Positions 1-9,200 of a stretch of DNA of 35,143 nucleotides are shown in pieces; position 1 is the stretch's first letter; each line of letters starts with the position of its first letter. A model generated the notes under the pieces. That model searched no databases, was not told where the DNA came from, and saw only the letters and a list, made by a program, of their open reading frames with translations. The translations under genes were made by a program, and so were the position numbers. The stretch is from Prolixibacteraceae bacterium (GTDB lineage: Bacteria; Bacteroidota; Bacteroidia; Bacteroidales; Prolixibacteraceae): assembly GCA_017998095.1 (NCBI GenBank), contig JAGODU010000025.1, positions 1 through 35,143 on the forward strand, given 5' to 3'.

Positions 1-687
1 GAAGTAGCCCCTTGTCTTTCCTCTTAAATACAATACTCCCGGCAATAAATAATGAACACCAGAATCATGGGCATTATAGCAAATAGAATTCAGGTTATCC
101 TGATCATCAGTCAGATAAGGAATTATTGGCATGAAATGTAACCCGATTGAAGCATTGGTTTTTCTGAATTCCTTAAGCATTCCAAATCTTTTTACACTGC
201 TGCATGAGCCGGGTTCAATCTGTTCCCTTGTCTCTTCGTTGGTAGTTGTAATAGTTGTTGCAACATTGATGTATGTGATTTTTGACAATTCATCAATTAA
301 ATCATAATCCCTTAAAATAAGATCAGATTTAGTAGAAATGATAGCAGGCGTTTTGTATTTAATGAGCAGTTTAAGAATTTCAGGCATAAGCTTATAGTCT
401 GATTCACAAGGCTGATAGCTGTCGGTCACTCCGCCAATATTAACAACTTCTCTGTTCCAGCTTTTCTTTTTTAATTCGGTCTCCAGGACATCAACAATGT
501 TAGTTTTAATGTGAATACTTTTAAAATAGTCGTTGTCATTCAGGTAATCATGAGAATAAATTGCATAACAATATTTACATTCATGCTCGCATCCCCGGTA
601 TATATTAAGGTCCCAGCCATAAGGAATCTTTCTTTTCAGTTTGTTTAATGCTGATGAACAGGTAATTTCTTTTCTATTTATAGTCAT
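1..687 (-). CDS. Radical SAM protein, SPL/SplB-like family (3' end cut by window)
   Basis: The gene begins with ATG at 687 on the minus strand and runs off the left edge, so 229 codons are visible without a stop. Residues 33-40 read CEHECKYC, a CX3CX2C motif that binds the [4Fe-4S] cluster of radical S-adenosylmethionine enzymes. It follows GWDLNIYRG, as in the family that includes spore photoproduct lyase-like proteins and stand-alone SPL-family radical SAM proteins. Further on, the segments NIGGVTDSYQP (near residue 75) and STKSDLILRD fit the core TIM barrel of that family. The substrate cannot be told; many stand-alone members have no known reaction. The 197-bp gap to the next gene, which is divergent, presumably holds both promoters. 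Family confidence is high and function unknown. Confidence 0.85.
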   Translation of the reverse strand, partial: MTINRKEITCSSALNKLKRKIPYGWDLNIYRGCEHECKYCYAIYSHDYLNDNDYFKSIHIKTNIVDVLETELKKKSWNREVVNIGGVTDSYQPCESDYKLMPEILKLLIKYKTPAIISTKSDLILRDYDLIDELSKITYINVATTITTTNEETREQIEPGSCSSVKRFGMLKEFRKTNASIGLHFMPIIPYLTDDQDNLNSICYNAHDSGVHYLLPGVLYLRGKTRGYF

Positions 688-884
688 TATTTAAATGTTT
701 ATAAAGCTGCCTTTCTAAAATCTGGAATTACTTATTTTGTAAACAAACTAAACTAATAAATTTCTATTGCTTATCACAGCTTTAAATTCCAAAATCAAGA
801 TATAATTTTTATTGTTATTAACAACTTCTGTTTAAATAATGACGTATATTGTGAGCTGAAAATTATTAGCCAAATAAAAACAAA

Positions 885-1757
885 ATGTATAAACGTATTC
901 TCATTTGCCTGTTGCTTATTCTGCCGGGTGTAGTATGGTCTCAACCAGACACTAAACCATTGTCTTTAAAAGAACAAAGAAAGCAACGTCCGTTGTATAT
1001 TAAAATGACTACAGGTTCAGGTATATCCTATTATAATGATTTTGCCACATCTGCATTGACATATATGGGATTTCCAATCTATTTCAGCGGATCCTTGCTT
1101 AGGAGTGATCATATGAAGGAATCTGAATTAGGATTTGGTATTACAGATGGTTCCAACTGCTTGGCACTTGCCGGAGATGATGTTTATTATTCTTCTTTTG
1201 AAAATATAGAATTGTTTTATGGTCAGCTTTATAAAGTTAACTTATTGAGTGCCGAAAGGTTAAACTTTAAATTAGGTTGGAAATTACACAATGCCTTTAT
1301 TTTAAGGAGCAACTCCGATTTGCTGAATAATGCAAATGGGGCTGAATTATTTCCTTCATTAATGGGGTCGTTTAAAGTAAGCGCTGATTTAAGCAGAAGG
1401 CAAACTGTAGAAAAGAAATTCCTGTTTATCAGGTATAAGTTGAATCCTGTAAAAAGGGATCTTTCTTTCGGGATGAATATTGGTATAGTAAACGGTGTTT
1501 ATAGAAACAAGTTTGCATATATTGGTCAATCTGATCTATTGAATGATTCTAAGATATTTGATAACTATCAATTCAATATATTAACCGGGTTCAGGGCTTC
1601 TACTTCACTCGATTATACAGTTTTTCTGAATAACAAGAATGCCCTGAGGTGTTCATACGTATGGGATGTGTATAAGTCGGGGAAGCAAATTGAAACCTTC
1701 CAGTTAGCCAATCATTCTTTGAGAGTGTCATTATTGTTCAACCTTAATAACAGATAG
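885..1757 (+). CDS. Predicted secreted or outer-membrane barrel-like protein, unknown function
   Basis: This 290-residue protein starts with a clear Sec signal peptide (residues 1-20, ending VWSQ). The rest alternates polar and aromatic or hydrophobic residues, with many short Tyr/Phe-rich strands and Gly/Asn turns. It ends in a strand-like segment (SLRVSLLFNLNNR), as expected of a small outer-membrane beta-barrel. I do not recognise a named family. The S41 peptidase gene begins 5 bp after its stop, so the two are probably co-transcribed and may work together at the cell envelope. The barrel assignment rests on composition only and is an inference. Confidence 0.6.
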   Translation: MYKRILICLLLILPGVVWSQPDTKPLSLKEQRKQRPLYIKMTTGSGISYYNDFATSALTYMGFPIYFSGSLLRSDHMKESELGFGITDGSNCLALAGDDVYYSSFENIELFYGQLYKVNLLSAERLNFKLGWKLHNAFILRSNSDLLNNANGAELFPSLMGSFKVSADLSRRQTVEKKFLFIRYKLNPVKRDLSFGMNIGIVNGVYRNKFAYIGQSDLLNDSKIFDNYQFNILTGFRASTSLDYTVFLNNKNALRCSYVWDVYKSGKQIETFQLANHSLRVSLLFNLNNR

Positions 1758-1762
1758 AGAAA

Positions 1763-2767
1763 ATGGAAAAGGTTTTTATTATTCTGTTTACAGCATTTGC
1801 TTTTAGTTCATGTGAAATGTTCATTATGGAAGGGGATAAGAGCTCTTCTAAGGCAACAGATAATTTTGAATATCTCTGGAATGAATGTAATTTGAAATAC
1901 TCCTATTTCGATTTAAAAAAGATTGATTGGGATAGCATTAAAGATGTTTATTCTCCAAAGATATACGATGAGATGTCTGATGACTCATTGTTTGATGTTC
2001 TGGGGCAAATGCTCAATGAATTAAAGGATGGGCATGTAAATCTTAAGTCTTCATTCAATCGATCTTTTTATGGTTTCAGATATAAAGGACAGGATAATTT
2101 TGAATGGAGGATAATAGAAGATAATTATCTGCATAACTATTATAAAAGGTCTGGTCCCTTTACACATGACTTCATTGCTGACGGACAGGTCGGATATATT
2201 CGTTTCGGAGAGTTTACCGGAGAAATAGATTCACTCAACTTTGATTATGTCCTTGAAAGATATAAAGATACCAAAGGTCTTATACTTGACTTAAGAGAAA
2301 ACGGAGGGGGTTATGTTTCTGATGTTTTTAAGATATTAAACAGATTTGTTGATACAACCACATCAGTTTATTACACAAGGATAAAAAGCGGTCCGGGTCA
2401 TAATGATTTCACTGAACCTGAGGTTTATAATCTTAAGCCCTACAAAGGACTAAAATACAATAAAAAGGTTGCAGTGCTCACCGACAGGGGAACTTTCAGT
2501 GCTGCTTCTTTTACTTCACTGGCAACAAAGGCTATTCCAAATATGATTCTTATTGGCGACACTACAGGTGGGGGATTAGGATTGCCAAATGGTGGACAGC
2601 TGCCCAACGGATGGATATACAGGTTTTCAATAACTCAAGCCCTTACCCTTGATTTAGATGAAAGCTATGAAAACGGGGTTCCTCCTGATATATATGCAAA
2701 GCTCGACTGGACTGATCTTACCAAGGATGAAATAATTGAAAGAGCATTGGTTGAATTGCTGAATTAA
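1763..2767 (+). CDS. S41 family peptidase, lipoprotein (tail-specific/tricorn-core type)
   Basis: This is a 334-residue serine peptidase of the S41 clan. Residues 1-17 form a lipoprotein signal with FSSC at the cleavage site (Cys17), placing it on an envelope membrane. An S41 N-terminal helical region (about 30-100) precedes the protease core. GQVGYIRFGEF starts at 141, KGLILDLRENGGG at 171, and the nucleophile region DRGTFSAASF covers 241-250 with the likely catalytic Ser246. GDTTGGG follows, the substrate-cleft loop usual in the family. No PDZ domain is obvious, so it resembles the short Bacteroidota S41 lipoproteins rather than full CtpA/Prc. It lies 5 bp downstream of the barrel-like gene and converges with the alkylation-repair gene, with only 2 bp between stops. 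The substrate is unknown. Confidence 0.85.
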   Translation: MEKVFIILFTAFAFSSCEMFIMEGDKSSSKATDNFEYLWNECNLKYSYFDLKKIDWDSIKDVYSPKIYDEMSDDSLFDVLGQMLNELKDGHVNLKSSFNRSFYGFRYKGQDNFEWRIIEDNYLHNYYKRSGPFTHDFIADGQVGYIRFGEFTGEIDSLNFDYVLERYKDTKGLILDLRENGGGYVSDVFKILNRFVDTTTSVYYTRIKSGPGHNDFTEPEVYNLKPYKGLKYNKKVAVLTDRGTFSAASFTSLATKAIPNMILIGDTTGGGLGLPNGGQLPNGWIYRFSITQALTLDLDESYENGVPPDIYAKLDWTDLTKDEIIERALVELLN

Positions 2768-2769
2768 TA

Positions 2770-3498
2770 CTATTTAGCCATTGCTAAAGTTTTCAACTCT
2801 TTTGGCATTTTTTCTATCGCATACCTTAATGATGTACGGGGCATAATGGCCTTCTTAGACATTACATAATCAAATACTTCTTTTTGATATGCCTGACTTG
2901 CAGCTTTAAGCATCCAGCCGTATCCTTTTTGTACCATGTCATCTTTGTCAAGTAATAATATATCGGCTATTTCAAAAATATCATTTAAAAACAAACCTTT
3001 CCTGGCAGGTATTATTAATGAAACTGCAGCAGCTCTTTTTGTCCATCTGTTTTGGGAAACAGCAAATTCCTTTAGCTTGCTGATATATTCGGGATACATC
3101 ATAACGAAGTCTCCTATTGTGTGATTGCAGAGAGTATCACATGATGCCCAGTTTGCTATGTAGCAGTTGATCCACTTTTCAAATATTGCAAAGTCAGAGG
3201 GCTGATATCTTTTATTTATTAAATGTGACCAATTACATGCAATAAAAGATTCTTCCAGATAACCTGATTGCCATAATTCTTCACAGATGTTGAAGATTTC
3301 AGCTTTGTCAAGATCTTTAATTTTTTTGAAATATTCTTTAGCAAGCTTTCCTACAAGATCAGTCTTTATTCCATACGGTTTTATTTCTTCTTTAAAGAAT
3401 TTGAAGCTTGTTTCTTTAGTTTTCTCATCGCTCAGTGCAACAAGTTCTTTGCGTAATTCAAGAATTATATTCTTCATAATGATAGTTTGGTATTTCAT
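2770..3498 (-). CDS. AlkD-type DNA alkylation repair protein (HEAT-like repeat DNA glycosylase)
   Basis: This 242-residue all-helical protein belongs to the AlkC/AlkD superfamily, DNA glycosylases that excise N3- and N7-alkylated purines without flipping the base. The AlkD active-site residues are recognisable: a Trp and Asp four apart (NWASCD, W117 and D121), an Arg at RWTKRAAA (R155) and a Trp at GYGWML (W195), matching W109/D113/R148/W187 of Bacillus AlkD. An enzyme with activity is therefore likely. A second ATG at 3477 (residue 8) gives an N-terminus closer to the family norm; neither start has a clear ribosome binding site. It is convergent with the S41 gene and follows the serine hydrolase gene by 27 bp on the same strand. 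Confidence 0.85.
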   Translation of the reverse strand: MKYQTIIMKNIILELRKELVALSDEKTKETSFKFFKEEIKPYGIKTDLVGKLAKEYFKKIKDLDKAEIFNICEELWQSGYLEESFIACNWSHLINKRYQPSDFAIFEKWINCYIANWASCDTLCNHTIGDFVMMYPEYISKLKEFAVSQNRWTKRAAAVSLIIPARKGLFLNDIFEIADILLLDKDDMVQKGYGWMLKAASQAYQKEVFDYVMSKKAIMPRTSLRYAIEKMPKELKTLAMAK

Positions 3499-3525
3499 TT
3501 CAAAAGTAATGAAATGTTAAATAAC

Positions 3526-4680
3526 TTAATTAGTTATTTTTTGTAATCCATTAATCTTTTTAATTGCATTCATTATGAATATTATTGGCTGCACTTGATA
3601 TCCCATTTTGTGAAAGCTGCCTATAAAGTAAGTATCTGTGTATTCATTGTAGTACATAAAAGCACCGGTTGATCCTGAGTTACCTATTATCTCGTATTTC
3701 TCTGGCATAAACATAAATTTGAAGTTCATCAATCCATATCCATAATTAATACCTGGTCCCATCTTAGCAAAGTCCTTCATTTTCTGGTATGTTTCTTTAG
3801 TTACTATCTTATTTCCAATAACAGCTTTCATGAATGTAAGCATATCTTCAGAAGTTGAAACAATTCCTCCGCTTGCCCAGCTCATGCTTATGCTTTTTGC
3901 ATTCGACAGATTAATTCCTTTGTAATAAAAATCGACCATTGGAATATTTCTTCCTGACATTGGTTCAGAATAAAAAATCATATATGTGTCATTCATCATA
4001 AGTGGTTTAAAGATGTACTCTTTGTAAGCTTCATGCAATGGCATTCCTGTTATTCTTTCAATTATTAAACCTAAAAGCTGGTAGTTTGTGTCTGAATAAT
4101 GCATTCCCTTGCCCGGCTTGAATTTGGGTTTCAGGTTATTCTTAGTCCACTCAATAGTCTCTATTGGTGTCCAGAAATGGCCGGTGTCTGCCATCATAAA
4201 TTGAATTCCATTTATCCCCGAACTGTTTTTATCAATGTAATAATCTGCAATTCCTGAGGAATGATTTAGTAAATGCCTTATTCTGATTTCTCCGGAATAA
4301 TCAACACCTTTGAAATGATGCAATCCGTTAATAATTCCTGAATCCAGGTATTCCGATATTTTATCGTTGAAATCTATTAACCCTTTTTCATATAAAATGC
4401 TTATCACCATTGAGGTTACAGTCTTTCCAATACTGGCAAAATGGTATGGCTGGTCAGGATTAATGTCATTTGTAGAGTTGTTTTTTATTGCAGTTTTCCA
4501 ATGTATGTCAAGAGTAGGAGAGTCGATAAGAAGGTAACCTGTATTCATTTGGTTTTTTTTACAGGCTTGCTTACTAAATGAGGCAAATACTTTGTTTTTA
4601 ATTTTATCACTTACTTCCTGAGACTTTAATTGAGAAGACATTACACAAATGATTAGGATTAAAAATAATTTTGTTTTCAT
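3526..4680 (-). CDS. Secreted serine hydrolase, beta-lactamase class C/PBP-like family
   Basis: The 384-residue protein begins with a Sec signal peptide (1-21, ending LKSQ). It carries the three active-site signatures of the class C beta-lactamase/DD-peptidase/esterase fold. These are SxxK at FASIGK (Ser83, Lys86), a YxN-like element YSDTNY at Tyr195 with Asp in the usual Asn position, and GNSGSTG near 333-339 in place of the KTG/HxG box. The family includes DD-peptidases, esterases and D-aminopeptidases, so a beta-lactam-degrading role should not be assumed. Its promoter (4691-4721) and an operator-like palindrome (4731-4774) lie between it and the LuxR-type regulator gene, which suggests that regulator controls it. 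Confidence 0.82.
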   Translation of the reverse strand: MKTKLFLILIICVMSSQLKSQEVSDKIKNKVFASFSKQACKKNQMNTGYLLIDSPTLDIHWKTAIKNNSTNDINPDQPYHFASIGKTVTSMVISILYEKGLIDFNDKISEYLDSGIINGLHHFKGVDYSGEIRIRHLLNHSSGIADYYIDKNSSGINGIQFMMADTGHFWTPIETIEWTKNNLKPKFKPGKGMHYSDTNYQLLGLIIERITGMPLHEAYKEYIFKPLMMNDTYMIFYSEPMSGRNIPMVDFYYKGINLSNAKSISMSWASGGIVSTSEDMLTFMKAVIGNKIVTKETYQKMKDFAKMGPGINYGYGLMNFKFMFMPEKYEIIGNSGSTGAFMYYNEYTDTYFIGSFHKMGYQVQPIIFIMNAIKKINGLQKITN

Positions 4681-4690
4681 CTTTTTTCCG

Positions 4691-4721
4691 CAAACCTACC
4701 TTCGATATTTATCCAAATCAA
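4691..4721 (-). promoter_or_regulatory. Bacteroidota-type promoter of the serine hydrolase gene
   Basis: On the minus strand, TTG (plus 4719-4721) is followed after 20 nt by TAGGTTTG (plus 4691-4698), a perfect match to the TAnnTTTG -7 box of Bacteroidota sigma-ABfr promoters. The start codon at 4680 is only 10 nt below the -7 box, so the leader would be a few nucleotides long. Confidence 0.6.
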
Positions 4722-4730
4722 TCGGGAGAA

Positions 4731-4774
4731 AGTATGATTTTTGATAATTAGTAAAAAATCATACTAAAGTATGA
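4731..4774. promoter_or_regulatory. Operator-like cluster of three AGTATGA motifs
   Basis: AGTATGA occurs at 4731-4737 and 4768-4774, and its reverse complement TCATACT at 4759-4765. The last two form a 7-2-7 palindrome (4759-4774), and the first two belong to a 12-bp perfect inverted repeat (4731-4742 with 4754-4765). The cluster lies just upstream of the -33 element of the serine hydrolase promoter, where an activator would bind. A 7-2-7 heptamer layout is the one used by NarL-type GerE domains, and such a regulator is encoded next door. The repeat lacks a T-tract, so a terminator is less likely. Confidence 0.55.
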
Positions 4775-4804
4775 GGTGTAATATTGATTGAAGGAAAGGA
4801 TCTC

Positions 4805-5689
4805 TTACTTGCTGCGAAGTAAATTTGATAACTCCAGTCTGTTTCTGACTTTTGTCTTTGAATAGATGTTAGAAACGTGAGTTTTTACTGTTGGCAATGA
4901 AATATTTAACTGATCTGCTATTTCTGTGTACTTTTTTCCTGAAATCAATAAGGTCATTACTTCTTTTTCACGCTGACTAATCCCCAACTCTAAGATTCTT
5001 TCTTCCTCCAATATCATAGAGTCATTCTTAGCTGTTAGTTTTCTAATGTCAACAGGGATTTTTAATAAAGACATTATCATTCCAAATATTGCAACAATGT
5101 TTATTCCTTTCCTGCTCAGGATAATATTAGTTCTTTCATGGCCTATGCTAAAAAAGGTGATAAGCGCAATAGTCATTATAATCAGAATAAAAACTGCAAT
5201 TACTCTTTCATTTCTTTCATTAGGTCTTATCAATGCTTCAGGTTTTGTAGTCAGGATATGTAACATTGAATAAAAAACAGTAAGAAAAATAAACGCTGAT
5301 GATATATAGATTAGAGTCAAATTAGAACTTTTGGTAAAGAATAATATTGTTATCAGTATTGCAACAACGATACCTGTAGTAATAAGCACTGTATTTCTTA
5401 AAGAGCGACGTTTTGTAGTTCTTTCTTTGTGAATATTGACAGGAACAGCAACTCCAAATAAGATTACAGAGTAGTTTATTAATAGTGTTTGAATGTTAAT
5501 AACATTTGGATCAGTGACGGTGAATATTCCGTGAATAGTCAGGAATACTATTAAAATTAAAAATGATGCAGTAAAAAAGACTGTTTCTTTATATTCAAGT
5601 TCCTTCAGACTACAAATAATTTGCAGTATCAAAGTTGTTAGTCCGAATGAATATGAAATCAGCAGTAAAGCTATACTAAAAATCTCCAT
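4805..5689 (-). CDS. Membrane-anchored LuxR/NarL-type transcriptional regulator (about 7 TM + GerE HTH)
   Basis: The C-terminal 62 residues are a typical GerE/LuxR winged helix-turn-helix: LGISQREKEVMTLL, then SGKKYTEIADQL and the recognition helix SLPTVKTHVSNIY. The N-terminal 215 residues contain about seven hydrophobic segments (roughly 5-27, 38-58, 65-85, 101-121, 126-146, 165-185, 194-211). There is no receiver or kinase domain, so this looks like a one-component regulator with a membrane sensor that binds DNA from the inner membrane. I start it at the ATG at 5689; a GTG lies one codon upstream. It is downstream of the GH2 gene on the same strand but 84+ bp away, and the operator-like repeats after it point to control of the serine hydrolase rather than of the PUL. 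Confidence 0.8.
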   Translation of the reverse strand: MEIFSIALLLISYSFGLTTLILQIICSLKELEYKETVFFTASFLILIVFLTIHGIFTVTDPNVINIQTLLINYSVILFGVAVPVNIHKERTTKRRSLRNTVLITTGIVVAILITILFFTKSSNLTLIYISSAFIFLTVFYSMLHILTTKPEALIRPNERNERVIAVFILIIMTIALITFFSIGHERTNIILSRKGINIVAIFGMIMSLLKIPVDIRKLTAKNDSMILEEERILELGISQREKEVMTLLISGKKYTEIADQLNISLPTVKTHVSNIYSKTKVRNRLELSNLLRSK

Positions 5690-5776
5690 CACCTTCTCGC
5701 TGTTTGGTTTCCTTTATGCTTAAAGTTTATATTTCAAAAATCATAATTTTTAAAGTGACTTCCAAATTTTTTAAAA

Positions 5777-8095
5777 TTATAATGCTTTAATACTGATTAT
5801 TCCGGTTCTTCCAGCTGAATCGTTTGCGCTTATTTTTATTTCACCCTTTGTATTTCCTATTTTTAAAAGTGCTGTTGCAATTCCTGCTTCAGTCTTAATT
5901 TCTCCGGGATTTAAAACTACTGCATCTCCTTCAATTATAAATGTTAAAGGTATATTGTTTTCCGGCACAACGGTATTGTTTTCATCTACCAGACGGGCAT
6001 AGATAAATATTACATCATTGCATCCTGCCTTTGGTTCTTTCCCGCTAATATCTGCATTTATTTCAAGCTTTACAGGTGCTTCAGGTGTTCTGACTGAATG
6101 TGTTGAAGCTTCTTTCCCTTTGATATATCCTTTTGCAATAAGTTCGCCTTTTACAAATTCACTGAGATTGAATATTGTAGAAGAATGGTTTACTGAGACT
6201 TGTTTTTTCCCAAGACTTGTTCCATTTAAAAATAGTTCTACCTCATCGCAATTGCTGAATACCTTTATATTCAAAGGAGATTTTTCATTGTAATATGAAG
6301 CAATGTAAACCATTGGTCCGCTGCTGTATAAAGTTGAAGTCTCTCCTGCATCACGCTGGCTTCTGAAAAAAAAGTAACTAAATTTTGGCAACCTGTCAAT
6401 ACTCATTATTCCTGATGATTCCAGGTCGTTTGAATATCCTCTGTTATAATCATACATTACCCAGTATCCATCGCCTACAGCCGGTATTGTACGATTATCG
6501 AAAAATGCTTCTTCAATATTGGCTGATTGCTGGAGCAGTCTTTTTTCTCCGTCACTCAATAACTGACGACTCGAGCGTTCTTCCTGTAAAAGATTTTGCC
6601 AGCTATCCTGATTAAGACCTGCATTCATTGCATAGTATTCCCAGTCACCATATTCTGAAACCATATACGGTTTTGATGTTTCTTTGTAATGTTGAAGACG
6701 GTGTTGCCTTGCCTGCAGATATATGTCATATCCGTATTCCTGCCATCCTGCTGAATAGCACTGATCACCCGGATATTCTTCATGGGTAATTTTCTGCAAT
6801 TCATCAATGAAAGGTTCATCCATCCATGATTCATTCAATGATAATTCCCATGCTATTACACAAGGATGATTCCTGTCTCGCCTGATAAGTTCTCTTCCTG
6901 TTTGAAATACCTGATTTTGAAAAGCAGTGTCAGTTGAGTAGTATTGCCAACCTAATATTGCATCGAGAACAACAAGTCCCAATTGATCGCAGGCATCCAT
7001 AAATGCAGGTGAATGAGGGTAATGCGATAATCTGACATAATCAAAACCTGCTTCCTTGATTTTAACTGCATCACGATATTGTGCTTCATTGCTCAACGCA
7101 TAGCCAACATACGGATATTCCTGATGACGATTTACGCCTCTTAGAAACATTTTCTCTCCATTAATATAAAATCCTTCTTTTAAGAATTTTATATTCCTGA
7201 TACCTATTTGCGTTTCAACAATATCTGTAATTTTACCTTTTGATTTAATTTTCGTCTTTAAAAGATATAAGGAAGGATTCTTTGGTGACCACAATTCAGG
7301 GTTCTTTACTTCCATCCGCGATATTACTTCTGATGATATTCCTGAGCCTAAATTTTTCTCTTCCGATTCAATTGAAGTAATTAGTACCCCTTCTTTCCAG
7401 AGTTCATTTATTACAGTTATTTTCCTGTTTTTAGAATAATCGTTTAAGATATCAGCTTTTACTTCTATTTCAGCCTTTTCTTTTTCCACATAAGGATAGG
7501 TTACAAATATTCCTCCTCCGGCAATTTTATCAGTGTAAATCTCATCGGTAATGTGTAGTTTGTCTTTTACTATCAGGACTGCATCGCGGTAAAGACCTCC
7601 GTACATGTTGAAATCAAGACTTCTCATTGGCTTAGGACCTGTAACCGGGTTGTCTTTATTATCCAGTCTGACAAGCACTTCATTTGTTTTGTTTTGCCTT
7701 GCTACTTTGGTGAAATCAATAACTACCGGAAGATATCCTCCTTGTTTTGCTGCCAGCTTTTTACCGTTTACCCAAACCTCACAAACATTCATTGCCCCTT
7801 CAAACCTTAAAAAGAACTTTTTCCCGCTGCTCTTTTCCGGCAGATTAAATGTTTTATAATACCAGCATATCCCTTGCCACTGACCGTCCATTACTTTTGG
7901 TTCTATCTTTGGGGTATGGGGCAATGTAATTTTTTCCCAGTTTAATATAGCAAGATCTTTCCCCGATAGATCTTCATCTGAAATCATAAACTGCCAGTTA
8001 TCATTAAACACGATTGGTGATACTACTTTTTTACACCCGCCCGATATAATTAAAACAGCTATTAGTATAGCTATCAGTTTAATTTCTCTTTTCAT
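5777..8095 (-). CDS. GH2 family beta-galactosidase, lipoprotein
   Basis: This 772-residue exo-glycosidase is the last gene of the galactan locus. A lipoprotein signal ends at Cys21 (ISGGC). Domains in order are the sugar-binding jelly roll (about 28-180, with EVWVNGKKL), the Ig-like GH2 domain (about 185-300) and the TIM barrel (about 300-590). The general acid/base is Glu422 in LNESW and the nucleophile Glu481 in VSEYGDW, both intact. Two C-terminal beta-rich domains follow (about 595-772), of the kind found on Bacteroidota GH2 enzymes. Beta-galactosidase specificity is inferred from the two galactanases encoded just upstream, since GH2 also contains glucuronidases and mannosidases. The start lies 4 nt after the stop of the upstream GH53 gene, so the genes are co-transcribed and probably translationally coupled. 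Confidence 0.87.
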   Translation of the reverse strand: MKREIKLIAILIAVLIISGGCKKVVSPIVFNDNWQFMISDEDLSGKDLAILNWEKITLPHTPKIEPKVMDGQWQGICWYYKTFNLPEKSSGKKFFLRFEGAMNVCEVWVNGKKLAAKQGGYLPVVIDFTKVARQNKTNEVLVRLDNKDNPVTGPKPMRSLDFNMYGGLYRDAVLIVKDKLHITDEIYTDKIAGGGIFVTYPYVEKEKAEIEVKADILNDYSKNRKITVINELWKEGVLITSIESEEKNLGSGISSEVISRMEVKNPELWSPKNPSLYLLKTKIKSKGKITDIVETQIGIRNIKFLKEGFYINGEKMFLRGVNRHQEYPYVGYALSNEAQYRDAVKIKEAGFDYVRLSHYPHSPAFMDACDQLGLVVLDAILGWQYYSTDTAFQNQVFQTGRELIRRDRNHPCVIAWELSLNESWMDEPFIDELQKITHEEYPGDQCYSAGWQEYGYDIYLQARQHRLQHYKETSKPYMVSEYGDWEYYAMNAGLNQDSWQNLLQEERSSRQLLSDGEKRLLQQSANIEEAFFDNRTIPAVGDGYWVMYDYNRGYSNDLESSGIMSIDRLPKFSYFFFRSQRDAGETSTLYSSGPMVYIASYYNEKSPLNIKVFSNCDEVELFLNGTSLGKKQVSVNHSSTIFNLSEFVKGELIAKGYIKGKEASTHSVRTPEAPVKLEINADISGKEPKAGCNDVIFIYARLVDENNTVVPENNIPLTFIIEGDAVVLNPGEIKTEAGIATALLKIGNTKGEIKISANDSAGRTGIISIKAL

Positions 8096-8099
8096 CTCT

Positions 8100-9200
8100 T
8101 TATTTTCTGAAAGCTGTAATTCCTTTTAATGCATTTCCATTCTCATCAAACAAACCTCTGCCAAGATAGTACATACCTGCTTCAGGCAATGGTATTCCTT
8201 CGGGTTCCCAATAAAATATCCCTTTTACCTTTGGATAATTTTTTGCAATACTATCAAGTTTTATAAGAAAATCGTATTGCCCCTGAGGGGTTGGAGGGAA
8301 GGGTTTTATATCAAATACCCATTCTGATGGTTCCGGATAATATCCGTTTGAATAATAGGCTGTTTCGACAATGTATATGTCTTTATTCAGATTCTCGGAC
8401 ATCCATTTCATGTTTTCTTCAAGATCATTGAAATCACCATGCCACCATGGATAATAACTTTGTCCAATAACATCAAACTTAACTCCCTGTTCGGCTATCT
8501 TTTTGAAAAAGTATTCTGTGTCCTTACGGTTTCCGCCTTTGTCAATGTGTATCATTATTGGTACTTCAATATCTCCATAAGCATCTTTAACTCCGGCTAT
8601 CCCTGCTTTCAATAGTGTACAAAAAGAAGACCAGTCTTCACCTTCTTCTTTGTAAATCTTGCCTTCAGGCCAAATAAATCCGGGTGTTATTTCATTTCCT
8701 ACCTGAACCATATCGGGTAGTACTCCCGAAGCTTTCATTGCTTGTATGACGTTCTTGCTATAACTGTACACACTGTCAATAAGTATATTGAATGGAAGAC
8801 CTTCCCATGAGCGTGGTTTTATTTGATGTGCAGGATCTGCCCAGGTATCTGAATAATGAAAGTCAAGCAAAAGCTTCATGCCAGCCTCTTTTATTTGTTT
8901 CGAAAGAGCAATAGTATATTCAAGTGAATTGCACACCGGACCTTTATCTTCAGGATTATTGAAAAGTCTTACCCTGCCGTAATTATATCCGTTTTCACTG
9001 AATATCTCCAATGCCGGTTTTACTTTGCCATTGACCTTGTAAGTGCCACCATTGTCTTCTATTTTTTTTACTACTGAAAAGTCTCCACCGTATATGAAAG
9101 AAGATTGTTCGCTTTCAATATTTTTCTTGCACCCTGCGATATTCAGGGTCATAATAAACCCAATCAGATATATTATATTACTTTTTGAATGTATACGCAT
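8100..9200 (-). CDS. GH53 endo-beta-1,4-galactanase, lipoprotein (second copy)
   Basis: This 366-residue GH53 enzyme hydrolyses beta-1,4-galactan. The lipoprotein signal ends at Cys24 (IAGC), after a somewhat long positive N-region. The TIM-barrel signatures are LLDFHYSDTWADP (111-123), the acid/base Glu170 in VQVGNEITPG and the nucleophile Glu279 in IVETAYY. The FYWEPEG segment near the end is also typical. All catalytic parts are present and length is normal. The start codon lies inside the 3' end of the other GH53 gene (23-nt overlap in another frame), indicating translational coupling. It differs clearly from the upstream copy, so the pair is an old duplication or has divided roles, such as surface versus periplasm or long versus short chains. 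Confidence 0.92.
   Translation of the reverse strand: MRIHSKSNIIYLIGFIMTLNIAGCKKNIESEQSSFIYGGDFSVVKKIEDNGGTYKVNGKVKPALEIFSENGYNYGRVRLFNNPEDKGPVCNSLEYTIALSKQIKEAGMKLLLDFHYSDTWADPAHQIKPRSWEGLPFNILIDSVYSYSKNVIQAMKASGVLPDMVQVGNEITPGFIWPEGKIYKEEGEDWSSFCTLLKAGIAGVKDAYGDIEVPIMIHIDKGGNRKDTEYFFKKIAEQGVKFDVIGQSYYPWWHGDFNDLEENMKWMSENLNKDIYIVETAYYSNGYYPEPSEWVFDIKPFPPTPQGQYDFLIKLDSIAKNYPKVKGIFYWEPEGIPLPEAGMYYLGRGLFDENGNALKGITAFRK

Noticed and set aside
3526..4680. Antibiotic-resistance beta-lactamase
   Set aside because: SxxK is present, but the YxN site reads YSD and the third box is NSG, and most such proteins in Bacteroidota are peptidases or esterases; resistance cannot be claimed.
5692..5777. AT-rich inverted sequence between the GH2 and LuxR genes as a terminator
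   Set aside because: The pairing is imperfect and purely A/T, so it cannot be told from base composition in this spacer.
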